Shown: positions 42,046-51,397, numbered from the stretch's first letter. The stretch is DNA of 64,000 bases from Armatimonadota bacterium (GCA_030601885.1 JAUWAU010000029.1:1-64000); one strand, 5' to 3'. Notes: generated by a model not told the origin, from the sequence alone. Numbers and translations: made by a program.

Positions 42046-43746
42046 ATGACTGAAGGAGATGGCGCTCTCGGAGTCATTGTCGAGAACGATGTGCCCGTGC
42101 CGATGCGCGATGCAGTCATCCTGCGCGCCAATGTCTTTCGCCCGGACGCACCCGGCAAGTTCCCGGGGCTGTTGATCCGGACGCCCTATGGAAAGGCCGC
42201 CAGCGGATACGAGCGGTATGTGCGGGCGGGGTACGTCGTCGTCGCGCAGGACTCGCGTGGCCGCTATGCGTCGGATGGCGAGTATGTCATCTTCACCGTC
42301 GAGAACACCGGCGACGCGGAAGATGGCTACGACAGCGTCGAATGGCTCGCGCAGCAGCCCTACTGCAACGGCGTCGTGGGCACCATGGGAGCCTCCTACA
42401 ACGCCTGGATGCAGTGGCAGGCAGCGAAACTGAGGCCCCCAAGCCTGAAGGCCATGTGCGCGTACTCGATCCCGCTGGAGTTGACCGAGGTGGATTGGTG
42501 CGGGGCGTTCCGGCCCGGGCGTCGGGTCCGATGGTGGCTGACGACCATCGCTCCCGATCTGCGCCGGCGCCACGGGTTGCCGCCCCCACATACGAAGGAG
42601 GAGGCCAACAAGATCTGGGAGGACATCGAGCACGGGCGCTGGCTCCACTTCCTGCCCTGGCTCGACCTGCCGCGCTACCTGCCCCCGGGGCTGGCCGAAT
42701 ACGCCGAGGACTGGCTCCGGCATCCCAATCGCAAGGCGTGGAAGTTCGCGGAAGTGCACAAAGAGGTCGAGGTGCCGAACCTGGACTTCAGCGGCTGGTA
42801 CGATCACTGCAACGGGACCATGGGACACCTGCAGGGGATGCAGAAGAATGCGCGGACGGAAGTGGCGCGGACGCAGACGAAGCTGGTGCTGGGACCATGG
42901 AACCACGGCGGGATGGGGCAGCGGAAGCTGGGCGAGGTGGACTTCGGGCCACAGGCGCAGCTCGACATTAACGACCTCATCATCCGGTGGTTCGACTACT
43001 GGCTGAAGGGCGTCGACAACGGCATCGATAGGCAGCCGCCGCTGCGGTACTTCGTGATGGGCTCGGCGACGTGGAAGACCGCCGACACGTGGCCGCCCGA
43101 GGGAATGTCAGAGGCGGTGTATTACCTGAGCAGCGCGGGGGATGCGGATCGGGCGGACGGGTCGGGGCTGCTGCAGGCTGAGGCGCCCTCGGAGGAGCGC
43201 AGCGATACGTACACGTACGACCCGAGGGATCCGTGCCCGACGCTGTGGCCGCGGACGCTGTTCACACATCCGTCGGATCGGCGGCAGCTCGAGTATCGGC
43301 AGGATATCCTCTACTACCGGACGCCGCCGCTGGAGGAGGAGGTCGAGATCGTCGGGTATCCGGAGGTGGTGTTGTACGCGGCCTCGTCGGCGCCGGACAC
43401 GGACTTCTTCGCCCGGCTGGTGGACGAGGACCCGGGGGGCCCGGCGCTGGACGTGTGCTATGGCATGGTGCGGGCGAGGCACCGCAACTCCCTGGATGAG
43501 GAGGAGCTGCTCACGCCGGGCGAGGTGACGGAGCTCCGGATCAAGCTGGGGGCGACGGCGTGCCGGTTCCTCAAGGGGCACCGAATGCGGCTGGAGATCA
43601 CGAGCAGTGACTTCCCGAACCACGACCGGAACCACAATACGGGGCGGAATGATCTGGAGGATTCCGAACTGGTGTCGGCGGAGCAGCGGGTGTTTCACTC
43701 GAAGGAGTGTGCGTCGAGGTTGGCTGTGAGGACGGAGGAGGGTTGA
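42046..43746 (+). CDS. CocE/NonD family hydrolase (X-Pro dipeptidyl-peptidase S15 fold)
   Basis: Protein of 566 residues. The alpha/beta-hydrolase domain has the nucleophile in GTMGASYNAW (S117), the acid in FSGWYDHCNG and the His in VLGPWNHGGMG. The C-terminal jelly-roll domain (about 340-560) includes YDPRDPCPTLW, YYRTPPLEEEVEIVGYPEVV and MRLEITSSDFPNHDRNHNTG. Family members are acylases, esterases or peptidases such as cocaine esterase; substrate here unknown. No signal peptide is obvious. ATG 42046 has GGAGGA 6-7 nt upstream. The TGA stop lies in a GGTTGATGGTTGATGG heptamer tract, and the next gene starts 51 bases later. Confidence 0.85.
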   Translation: MTEGDGALGVIVENDVPVPMRDAVILRANVFRPDAPGKFPGLLIRTPYGKAASGYERYVRAGYVVVAQDSRGRYASDGEYVIFTVENTGDAEDGYDSVEWLAQQPYCNGVVGTMGASYNAWMQWQAAKLRPPSLKAMCAYSIPLELTEVDWCGAFRPGRRVRWWLTTIAPDLRRRHGLPPPHTKEEANKIWEDIEHGRWLHFLPWLDLPRYLPPGLAEYAEDWLRHPNRKAWKFAEVHKEVEVPNLDFSGWYDHCNGTMGHLQGMQKNARTEVARTQTKLVLGPWNHGGMGQRKLGEVDFGPQAQLDINDLIIRWFDYWLKGVDNGIDRQPPLRYFVMGSATWKTADTWPPEGMSEAVYYLSSAGDADRADGSGLLQAEAPSEERSDTYTYDPRDPCPTLWPRTLFTHPSDRRQLEYRQDILYYRTPPLEEEVEIVGYPEVVLYAASSAPDTDFFARLVDEDPGGPALDVCYGMVRARHRNSLDEEELLTPGEVTELRIKLGATACRFLKGHRMRLEITSSDFPNHDRNHNTGRNDLEDSELVSAEQRVFHSKECASRLAVRTEEG

Positions 43747-43757
43747 TGGTTGATGGC
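43741..43757 (+). repeat. heptamer tract at the end of the CocE-like gene
   Basis: GGTTGATGGTTGATGGC: two GGTTGAT units, the first supplying the TGA stop (43744-43746). Confidence 0.6.
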
Positions 43758-43796
43758 GGCCAGGAATGCCCGTTGCGCAGCGAGGGGAAGAGGACA

Positions 43797-46700
43797 ATGA
43801 GCGTGGCCAAGACGATGGGCGTACTCCTCTGCGTCGTCGGTCAGGCACTCTGCGCGGCGCAGGCCGTCCCCGAAGCGATCCCCCTGGAAGGCAGCTCCGG
43901 TATTGAGATCAGAGCGAATCCCCTGATTCTGCCCTCGGTGAGGAAGGAACGGATCGAGGTCCGGTTGCTGATCGAGAACGTCGGGGACAAAGGCCGACGG
44001 CTCTCGGTGGGGGCGCGGATCACTGATTGGAAGACCGGGGAAGTAGCGTGCACGCCGCGGCCGGCGAGGCTGGTGCTGCCGACAGGCTTCTCCGGGGAGA
44101 AGAGCGTCGTCCTCCGGGTTAAGAATCTCGCCTGCTGGTCGCCTGAGAATCCGCAGCAGTACTTCTGCAACTTCGAGATTCGCGAGGGCGGAAGGCTTCT
44201 CCTGAGTATTCCCGAGATCAAGTTCGGGTATCGCGAGGTGTGGGCGGAGGGCGGGAAGCTCTACCTGAATGGCAAGAAGCTCTTCGCGGCGGGTAAGTCG
44301 CACAACTACCTGAAGGGGTACGGGTTCCGGCGGGAGGAGCTGGAGCTGCTGCGGGAGTCGGGCCAGATGGCGGACAGGACCGGACGGCCGCCGGACGAGG
44401 AGCAGTTCGCGACGCTGGACGTCACGGACGAGTTCGGATGGCTGGTGTTCATGTGCGAGGTGCCGATGGGCGATGAGTCGCCGACGCGCCATCCGCCTTC
44501 GCGAGAGCGACGTAGCCGCTTCGGCGGAGTTGCTAGCTTTGGCGACGGCGCGGGGCGAGAGCTGCTGTACAAGATAGGCAATCATCCGTCGGTCATCTCC
44601 TGGACGCAATGGGGGAACGGCTACGTCAATGGGCCGCATGGGCATCCGATGCAGATTGGCGGCGTGGTGCCGAAGAGCATCCGGCGAGGCGATGAGATTT
44701 ACGAGCGCATGAGGGAGTGCAAGCGCATCGATCCCTCGCGCACCTGTGGCTACTACCGGCTCGGGGCAGGCGGCGAGTACCGGGGGATCATGAACGACCT
44801 GGGCTTCGGGGCGCCGGTGCAGACGATGGAGGAGTGGCTGAGCTACTGGGCCGAGCACAAGCCGGCGCCGTTCTTCCCCATGGAATTCGCCCTGATGCGC
44901 ATCCACGAGTACAGCCTGTGGCAGCGGCGGTCGGGCGAGTGCGGGCTGGTCGAGCAATGCGCCCGGTACTTCGGCGAGCGTGCGTATAGCAGATTGCCCG
45001 ATGACATGCTAACCGCGGCCTACGCTCCCGGCGCCTCGAACATCGACGTCGTCGGGGCAGTGAAGTACAGCGATCTGCTGTTCGATCTCAAGGACCTCTG
45101 CTACACGAGGGCCGTCCGCGCCTGGCGAACCTATGGAATAAGCGGATACCTGCTTCACGTGGACGGCAAGAGGGATTTCACTCACACAGACGGACAGCTC
45201 AACCGGTGGGGCGAGACCCTGGCGAACGTCAGCTCACCCATTCTCTTCTACCTCGGAGGTCCGCAGGAGGACTTCGTCTCCAAGGACCACAGTTTCTTCT
45301 CCGGCGAGAAGATCACGAAGAGCGCCATCCTCATCAATGACACGCTGGACGACGTCGCCGGGACCATCGCCTGGGAGCTGCGCGAGGTCGAGGGCGACGT
45401 CCTGGATGCGGGATCGCGCCAGGTGACGGTCAAACAGGGGGACGTTTTCTTCCTGGCGCTCGAGTTCACCGCGCCGACGGTCACAAGGAAGACACGCCTG
45501 GCGCTTTCTGCCACGTGCTCGGACCAGGCGAGCGGCACGCTGCACCGCGACGAGTCTGAGATACAGGTCTTTCCGCGAGCGGAGGTCACGTGGCCGGGGG
45601 AGCCAGTGCTGCTCATCGACTCGCACGGCGACACCGGGGCGATGCTGGAGGAGCTGGGTGTTCGGTATGAGTTGCTGTCTGCGAAGGCGAGAGTGGATCC
45701 GTCCGCCGTCGAGGGGCATCGGCTGCTCGTCATTGGGAGGAACTCGTATGGGGAGGCGGTGGAGGTGTTCAGCAGGTGGACCGGGACGTATGAGGGGGCT
45801 GGGCGTCTTCCGGCGCGATACCGGGAAACCGTGAAGATGCGTCAGAGCGCTCGGCCGCCGGAGCAAGCTGCTCCGGCTACACCGGGCTGGGCGACGCGGG
45901 GAATCTCGGAGGCGGTGGAGCAGGGGTTGAATGTGATCTGCCTCGAGCAAATGAACCGCCACGTGATGGGGCTGAAGGTGGAGAACTTCAATACGAGAGA
46001 GGTGTTCATTCGGGCGATGGATTCACCGTTGTTTGACGGACTCTCGAACGAGGACTTCCGCAACTGGCGCGGCGAGAGCGCCCTGCTGCCGGCCTACCCG
46101 CCGTGGAATCCGGAAAGCGATTGGGAGGCTGACAAGCACAGCAAGCACGGGCAGCGAAACGCCTTCGAGCAGATGCGCTACTGGCACTGGTCGAACAAGG
46201 GCATGGTCGCCACATTCTGCTTCGAGAAACCACAGGTGGGGAACTTCCGGGTGCTGCTTGATAACGGGTTCGATCTTCTCTACACCCCCCTCATCGAGTT
46301 CCGGCACGGCAAGGGGCGGATACTCTTAAGCCAACTCGACATGGTCGATCATTGCGACACTGATCCGGTGGCGAGGCTGCTGTTTCGGCGAATGTTGCGG
46401 GAGTATTCTCGGGCGGCCGCTCACCCGCCGTCACCTGTGGCATATCTCGGTGGCGCGGACGTCGAGGCGGTTCTGCAGCAGCTCAGGGCCGAATCGACAG
46501 AGGGCTTCAACGGGGACGTCCTCTTTCTCCTGCCTGGCGAGATAGAACTGAGCTCCGATCACGTGAAGAATGTGCGGATGTTCGTCGAAGGTGGCGGCAC
46601 GCTTCTGACGTGCCTTGAAAACGAGGAGCAGGCAAGCGTGCTGCCCGTGGATGTGGGGCTTGAGAAGAAGAGCATCTGGCGGGCGGAGTTCCCCGACGAT

Positions 46701-47117
46701 GCAGTGTTCTCTGGCCTGGGGATGAGTGAGCTGTTCTGGCGGCAGGCTGTTGATCTTCCGGCTCTGGCCCGATTGGGCGGCCGGGACGCCAGCGTGTCTG
46801 CCGGAGGTCTGGCCGGTGTCACGAAACTCGGCCAAGGCAGGATAGTCGTTCTGCAGATCGATCCGGGACTTTTCACGAACGAAGAGCAGGCCTGGCAGCG
46901 GTCGAAGGTCTTGCGGATCTACGCGACAGTCTTTAACAACCTCGGAGTCAAGAGCAGTGCCGCGCTGGATCTGTGCGCCATCTCGGGGATGGCGCGGGCG
47001 AACGACTGGCTTCCGGGTTATGCTCCGGCGGAGGAGTCGGGCCCGGAAGCGATGGAGAGCGATCAGTACGTGGTGGAGGCGCTGGATTTCGACCCGGACG
47101 AGCATCACGTGTGGTAG
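43797..47117 (+). CDS. GH2-like secreted protein carrying two in-frame palindromic repeats
   Basis: Protein of about 1106 residues with a signal peptide (MSVAKTMGVLLCVVGQALCA). Beta-sandwich (about 30-150) and FGYREVWAEGGKLYLNGKKL (about 142-161) resemble GH2 galactosidases, as do DEFGWLVFMCEVP and NHPSVISWTQWGN. Where GH2 enzymes have the acid/base Asn-Glu, this protein has Asn-Gly, so activity is doubtful. Residues about 227-253 and 673-705 are translated copies of the window's repeat families B and A (see separate entries). The C-terminal 450 residues include a glutamine-amidotransferase-like or Rossmann segment (FVEGGGTLLTCLENEEQ) often attached to such proteins. ATG 43797 is chosen because it begins the signal peptide. 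It lies between the CocE-like and first sulfatase genes. Confidence 0.7.
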   Translation: MSVAKTMGVLLCVVGQALCAAQAVPEAIPLEGSSGIEIRANPLILPSVRKERIEVRLLIENVGDKGRRLSVGARITDWKTGEVACTPRPARLVLPTGFSGEKSVVLRVKNLACWSPENPQQYFCNFEIREGGRLLLSIPEIKFGYREVWAEGGKLYLNGKKLFAAGKSHNYLKGYGFRREELELLRESGQMADRTGRPPDEEQFATLDVTDEFGWLVFMCEVPMGDESPTRHPPSRERRSRFGGVASFGDGAGRELLYKIGNHPSVISWTQWGNGYVNGPHGHPMQIGGVVPKSIRRGDEIYERMRECKRIDPSRTCGYYRLGAGGEYRGIMNDLGFGAPVQTMEEWLSYWAEHKPAPFFPMEFALMRIHEYSLWQRRSGECGLVEQCARYFGERAYSRLPDDMLTAAYAPGASNIDVVGAVKYSDLLFDLKDLCYTRAVRAWRTYGISGYLLHVDGKRDFTHTDGQLNRWGETLANVSSPILFYLGGPQEDFVSKDHSFFSGEKITKSAILINDTLDDVAGTIAWELREVEGDVLDAGSRQVTVKQGDVFFLALEFTAPTVTRKTRLALSATCSDQASGTLHRDESEIQVFPRAEVTWPGEPVLLIDSHGDTGAMLEELGVRYELLSAKARVDPSAVEGHRLLVIGRNSYGEAVEVFSRWTGTYEGAGRLPARYRETVKMRQSARPPEQAAPATPGWATRGISEAVEQGLNVICLEQMNRHVMGLKVENFNTREVFIRAMDSPLFDGLSNEDFRNWRGESALLPAYPPWNPESDWEADKHSKHGQRNAFEQMRYWHWSNKGMVATFCFEKPQVGNFRVLLDNGFDLLYTPLIEFRHGKGRILLSQLDMVDHCDTDPVARLLFRRMLREYSRAAAHPPSPVAYLGGADVEAVLQQLRAESTEGFNGDVLFLLPGEIELSSDHVKNVRMFVEGGGTLLTCLENEEQASVLPVDVGLEKKSIWRAEFPDDAVFSGLGMSELFWRQAVDLPALARLGGRDASVSAGGLAGVTKLGQGRIVVLQIDPGLFTNEEQAWQRSKVLRIYATVFNNLGVKSSAALDLCAISGMARANDWLPGYAPAEESGPEAMESDQYVVEALDFDPDEHHVW
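44477..44554 (+). repeat. family B element inside the GH2-like coding sequence
   Basis: About 78 bp, from GTCGCCGACGCGCCATCCGC to GGCGACGGCGCGGGG, matching module by module the intergenic copy at 39110-39196 read in reverse. The length is a multiple of three and contributes about 26 residues (SPTRHPPSRERRSRFGGVAS and following) without a stop. It falls in the loop just before the strand leading to NHPSVISW. Confidence 0.8.
45813..45911 (+). repeat. family A element inside the GH2-like coding sequence
   Basis: About 99 bp from CGCGATACCGGGAAACCGTG through the palindrome CCGGAGCAAGCTGCTCCGG to GGGGAATCTCGGAGG. It matches intergenic copies at 38930-39035. It adds about 33 residues (ETVKMRQSARPPEQAAPATP and flanks), read in the same frame that the intergenic copies keep open. 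Confidence 0.85.
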
Positions 47118-47122
47118 TGAAG

Positions 47123-47205
47123 GCAGTGGTCAGTGGTTAGTGGTTGGTGGTCAGCAAAGGCGAAAGACAAAGGCAGGCGGGCCAGGGACGACCTGCCCTA
47201 CAACG
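47123..47205 (+). repeat. heptamer tract and short hairpin between GH2-like and sulfatase genes
   Basis: After the GH2-like stop comes CAGTGGTCAGTGGTTAGTGG (from 47124) and an AAAGGC-rich stretch. Then a weak palindromic segment GCCAGGGACGACCTGCCCTA (47180-47200) resembles the TTGTAGGGC module at 57350 in reverse. The sulfatase ribosome binding site follows at once. Confidence 0.6.
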
Positions 47206-47218
47206 TGGAGAGAACATA

Positions 47219-48730
47219 ATGCCAGACGACAGACCGAACATCCTTCTGATCACCAGCGACCAGCAGCATTGGAATACCTTGGGGTGCCTCAATAGCGAGA
47301 TCCGGACGCCGAACCTGGACCGTTTGGCCAATGAGGGGATGCTCTTCAGCCGGGCGTATACGCCGAATCCAACCTGCACGCCGACGCGGGCTTCGATCAT
47401 CACCGGCAAGTACCCCAGCCAGCACGGAGCGTGGTCTCTGGGCACCAAGCTCTCGGAGGACGAGCACACGATCGGGGAGGATTTAGCGGCCGCGGGCTAT
47501 CGCACGGCGCTGGTGGGGAAGGCGCACTTCCAGCCGCTCAAAGGAACGGATGAGTTCCCATCGCTGGAGGCGTATCCGATCCTGCAGGATCTGGAGTTCT
47601 GGCAGAGCTTTGACGAGCCATTCTACGGCTTCGAGCACGTCGAGCTGGCGCGGAACCATACGGACGAGGCGCACGTGGGGCAGCACTACGCGCTGTGGAT
47701 GGAGGAGAAAGGGCTGAAGAACTGGCGCGACTACTTCCGGCCGCCCACGGGGAACAACAAGGATCAGTTCCGCAAGTGGCTGATCCCGGAGCAGTACCAC
47801 TACGACACGTGGATCGCCGAGCGGACGAACGCGCTGCTGGAAGCGTACGCCGAGAAGGGCGAGAATTTTTTTCTCTGGTCCAGCTTCTTCGACCCGCACC
47901 CGAAGTACCTGGCGCCGGAGCCGTGGGATACGATGTACGACCCGTCAGCGCTGACCGTGCCGTCGGTGGTCGAGGGCGAGCACGAGGACAACCCGCCGCA
48001 CTTCCAGTTGACGCAGCAGGAGAAGCCGGACTTCTCTCCCTGGCGAGAGAGCGGACAGGGGCTGCACGGATTCAACTCCCACCTGCACGACACACAGGAG
48101 TTGGCGAAGAACATCGCCGTCTACTACGGCATGATCAGCCTGATGGACAAGTACATCGGGGTGATGCTGGACAAGCTCGATGAGCTGCGGCTGGCGGAGA
48201 ACACGCTGGTCGTGTTCACCACGGATCACGGGCATTTCTTCGGACAGCACGGGCTCATTGCCAAGGGAGCCTTCCACTACGAGGACATGATCAAGATTCC
48301 GTTCATCGTCCGACACCCCGGAAGGGTCCCGGCCGGGAAGCGGTCCGGGGCGCTGCAATCTTTGGTGGACCTGCCGACCACGTTTCTCAGGATAGCGCGA
48401 ATTGATATTCCGCGATCCATGGTCGGAGTGGATCAGAGCCCGGTCTGGCTCGGCGAACAAGAGCACGCGCGAGACCACATCATCGTCGAGAACCGCCACG
48501 AGCCGACGACGATCCACGTGAAGACGTACGTGGATGCGCGCTATAAGATCACGGTCTACTACAACCAAGATTATGGCGAGTTGTTCGATCTCCAGGAGGA
48601 TCCGCAGGAGATCGACAACCTGTGGAACAAGTCGGAGTGCGCGGAGCTGAAGGCCGAGCTGATAATGAAACTGCTGTTCGCCGAGATGGGGAAGGAACCG
48701 TTGTGGATGCCGAGGGTGTCGGGGGCGTGA
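47219..48730 (+). CDS. sulfatase 1 (formylglycine-dependent)
   Basis: Protein of 503 residues. NILLITSDQQHWNTLGCLNS carries the N-terminal metal Asp; NPTCTPTRASIITGKYPSQH contains the C-x-P-x-R motif in which Cys (about residue 59) is converted to formylglycine. FTTDHGHFFGQHGLIAKGAF is the second metal site, and the C-terminus has YNQDYGELFDLQEDPQEIDN. No signal peptide is seen, so it may act in the cytoplasm on imported sulfated sugars. ATG 47219 has GGAGAGA about 8 nt upstream. It needs a formylglycine-generating enzyme, not in this window. It runs convergent to sulfatase 2. Confidence 0.9.
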   Translation: MPDDRPNILLITSDQQHWNTLGCLNSEIRTPNLDRLANEGMLFSRAYTPNPTCTPTRASIITGKYPSQHGAWSLGTKLSEDEHTIGEDLAAAGYRTALVGKAHFQPLKGTDEFPSLEAYPILQDLEFWQSFDEPFYGFEHVELARNHTDEAHVGQHYALWMEEKGLKNWRDYFRPPTGNNKDQFRKWLIPEQYHYDTWIAERTNALLEAYAEKGENFFLWSSFFDPHPKYLAPEPWDTMYDPSALTVPSVVEGEHEDNPPHFQLTQQEKPDFSPWRESGQGLHGFNSHLHDTQELAKNIAVYYGMISLMDKYIGVMLDKLDELRLAENTLVVFTTDHGHFFGQHGLIAKGAFHYEDMIKIPFIVRHPGRVPAGKRSGALQSLVDLPTTFLRIARIDIPRSMVGVDQSPVWLGEQEHARDHIIVENRHEPTTIHVKTYVDARYKITVYYNQDYGELFDLQEDPQEIDNLWNKSECAELKAELIMKLLFAEMGKEPLWMPRVSGA

Positions 48731-48789
48731 GGCAAGGAGAAGGGAAAAAGGGTAAAGGCAAAGGGCCGTACTGACCGGGGAAGGCGGAG

Positions 48790-50199
48790 CTACCAGTGGT
48801 AGTGCCTCTCCGGGAGCGGATCCTCCGCCTGCAGCAGCCGCTCGAGCAGAAGCGCCTCCAGCTCCTGTCTCGTGTTCTGATACCCGGGATCGCTCCATAG
48901 ATTTGCGAACTCGTCGGGGTCGTTCCGTAGATCGTACAGCTCCCCATATGGCTGGCCCCGGTAATGCACGAGCTTCCAGTCCCGCGTCCGCAGCGCCGTG
49001 ATCTTGAAGCCCGTGGGGTCGATCTTCCGGGCCAGTAGCTCCGGTGACTCCCGGTCCTGGATGAGTGCGGACTCCTTGCCCTCGGCGCCCGGCTCGGCGT
49101 GGAGCAAGGGCCGAAGGGACTGCCCCTGGACGCCGGCGGGCGATTCGACGCCGACGAGATCCAGAATGGTCGGCATGATGTCCACGGACTCGACGAGCCC
49201 CTCGACCACCTGGCCCGAGTCAGACAGGCCGGGGACGTGCCAGATCATGGGGACGTTGATGACCTGCTCGTACATGAACGGCCCGTGGCGCCACAGGAAA
49301 TGGTCGTTGAGCACCAGGCCGTGGTCCCCCGTGAATAGCACGATGGTATCGTCCCAGATTCCGAGTTCTTTGAGCTTCGCCACAATGCGGCCGAACTGCT
49401 TGTCGATGAAGCTGACCTGGTTGTAGTAGCTGGCGAGATGCCTCCTCAGCGTCGCCTCGTCCGGGTGCCTCCCGAGGCGCACGTACGCCTCGTAGCACTC
49501 CCTCTGGTAGGGAGGCTTGCTCACGAGCTCGCCGTCCCGGGCCTTTGGCGGCGGCATGTCCTCGGGTCGGTACATGTCGGCGAAGCTCGCCGGCGGGCGG
49601 CATGGTGGGGATAGCTCGTGGAAGGAGCACGAACAGAAAAACTGCGTGCCGCTGTCCGCAACTCGCGCGATGAAGTCCATCGCTTTGTCTGTGATCCACG
49701 TGAGCTCGTGGGCCTCTTCCGGCAGACGGCCTCTCTTCCGCGCTACCTCGGCAAGCTCAGGGAATTGCTCATCAATAAAGCGGAAGTACTCCACTCCGGC
49801 TTTGTTCTCGCTGAGGTGCACCTCCTGAAAGCCGTAATAGCTTTCGCCCTCCTCCGTCACTGGCGGATACTCGGAGCCCTGCTGCGGCTCGAAGTGGATC
49901 TTCCCCGAGGCGCAAGTGCGATGCCCGTTTTCCGCCAGGACCTGCGGGAGGGTGATCTCCGTCTTGGGCAGAGGTATGCCGTTGGCCCAGACGCCGTGCA
50001 CGTGAGGATAACGGCCGGTGAACATAGACGCGCGCGTCGGCATGCAGACCGTGTGCGAGGAGAAGCTATTGGTGAATCGGACTCCCTCGCGGCTCAGGTC
50101 ATCGATGTGGGGCGTCTTCAGGATGTCGTTCCCGCAGCAGCCGAGGCAGTCGGCGCGGTGGCCGTCGGTGAGGAAGATGAGGACGTTGCGCTTTGGCAT
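48790..50199 (-). CDS. sulfatase 2 (formylglycine-dependent)
   Basis: Protein of 469 residues. MPKRNVLIFLTDGHRADCLG has the metal-binding Asp; HTVCMPTRASMFTGRYPHVH has the C-x-P-x-R motif (Cys about 52); LFTGDHGLVLNDHFLWRHGP is the second metal site. No signal peptide is evident. ATG 50199 has GAGGG 6-7 nt upstream. It is the last gene of a minus-strand run: isomerase, sulfatase 3, DUF4185-like, sulfatase 2. The cluster suggests stepwise removal of sulfate from a marine-type or host glycan; specificity is unknown. Confidence 0.9.
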   Translation of the reverse strand: MPKRNVLIFLTDGHRADCLGCCGNDILKTPHIDDLSREGVRFTNSFSSHTVCMPTRASMFTGRYPHVHGVWANGIPLPKTEITLPQVLAENGHRTCASGKIHFEPQQGSEYPPVTEEGESYYGFQEVHLSENKAGVEYFRFIDEQFPELAEVARKRGRLPEEAHELTWITDKAMDFIARVADSGTQFFCSCSFHELSPPCRPPASFADMYRPEDMPPPKARDGELVSKPPYQRECYEAYVRLGRHPDEATLRRHLASYYNQVSFIDKQFGRIVAKLKELGIWDDTIVLFTGDHGLVLNDHFLWRHGPFMYEQVINVPMIWHVPGLSDSGQVVEGLVESVDIMPTILDLVGVESPAGVQGQSLRPLLHAEPGAEGKESALIQDRESPELLARKIDPTGFKITALRTRDWKLVHYRGQPYGELYDLRNDPDEFANLWSDPGYQNTRQELEALLLERLLQAEDPLPERHYHW

Positions 50200-50380
50200 G
50201 GTTTTCCCTCGGGATCGAGCGCTTTGGCGGGATTATTGTGCGTCGTAGGCGCTTCTTTGGGTGACGCGATCCGCCTTTCTCGGTGCTCTCTCTGCGCTCT
50301 GTAGCGCACCGCCGTGGCCGCGGGGCGGCAATCGGCAATCGCTCATGGTCTGCCGGGAGCGCATTAGCCGGTGGTGCTTA

Positions 50381-51397
50381 TCACTGGCCACCGAGCGCTG
50401 CCGTCGTCAGTGTCATTCTGCGCACGGCGAACGCATCGTAGTGTCCGGCGCAACAGAAGACCACGTACATCGTCGTGCCGTCGGCGCTGATCCACTTGCT
50501 CGGCAGGCGATAGCCGTGGGCCTGCTCGACGTCCCATTTCTCGGTGTAGAAGGCCGTCGTCCAGGGCCCCCAGGGCGCCGGCGCGTCGAAGATTCCGAAC
50601 CCGCTGTCGTGGTCGAAGCCCTGGATCATAATGTACCGCTTGAGCGCTGGGTTGTAGACGACGTCCATGCGGCGGCACTTGCCCGGGTGGCTGAACGCGG
50701 CACCGCGCTTGTTGACGTCCTTGGTCCAGACAGGCTGCCCATTCTCGTCGAGGCGCTCGAAGAACTCATAGGCGCTGCGGTCGCGGATGCGGTCCTTGGG
50801 CACGCGAGCCAAGACGACGCGGTCGTACGCGACGTAGGCGCTGGGCCCGTCTTGGGAGTAGCTGTAGACGTAGTCGTCGCGGGCGCCCTCATAGTTCTTC
50901 CCGAAGTTCAGGAGCGTGGGGCAGCCGAAGCTGGTGTCGAACTTGAAGCCCCACTCCCACGTCTTCGCGTGGTCACTGGACCACGTGATCTGGGAGTTGC
51001 CCGTGTTGCGCACCCACATGTAGAGCACGCCGTCCACCATGAGCATCCCGCTGGCCTTTGCGCCCTTCGGGCCATCGCCCGTGCGCTCGCCGGTCTCGGA
51101 GCGGATGTTCTCCCCGCGGAAGTCGGTCGGTGGACCGATGATCTTGGCCAGGCCTTGGCTCAGTTTGATGTCCGTCTTTGGCTCGAAGCCCCAGCCATCG
51201 CCGTACGAGGTATACATGTGCCCGTCGTCTGCCCACGTGATAGGCCAGTTGTCACTGCCGACGGCTTTTCTCACGATGGCCGAGACCGGGTCGAACGTCA
51301 CTTGCTTGATGATGGGGCTCGGCGGGTACGGCGGTTGCGCCGGCGCCCCGGTCGCCGCGCCCAGGAATCCCACGATCATGACGTGTGGCAGGCTCAT
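50381..51397 (-). CDS. DUF4185-like secreted protein
   Basis: Protein of 338 residues. A short N-terminal hydrophobic stretch (HVMIVGFLGAATGAPA) may be a signal. The body looks like a five-bladed propeller (DNWPITWADDGHMYTSYGDG, VRNTGNSQITWSSDHAKTWE, RRMDVVYNPALKRYIMIQGF, GIFDAPAPWGPWTTAFYTEK). This fits the DUF4185 family, of which some members are endo-D-arabinanases; the substrate here is not known. ATG 51397 has GGAGGT 7 nt upstream. It sits between two sulfatases in the same direction. Confidence 0.65.
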   Translation of the reverse strand: MSLPHVMIVGFLGAATGAPAQPPYPPSPIIKQVTFDPVSAIVRKAVGSDNWPITWADDGHMYTSYGDGWGFEPKTDIKLSQGLAKIIGPPTDFRGENIRSETGERTGDGPKGAKASGMLMVDGVLYMWVRNTGNSQITWSSDHAKTWEWGFKFDTSFGCPTLLNFGKNYEGARDDYVYSYSQDGPSAYVAYDRVVLARVPKDRIRDRSAYEFFERLDENGQPVWTKDVNKRGAAFSHPGKCRRMDVVYNPALKRYIMIQGFDHDSGFGIFDAPAPWGPWTTAFYTEKWDVEQAHGYRLPSKWISADGTTMYVVFCCAGHYDAFAVRRMTLTTAALGGQ

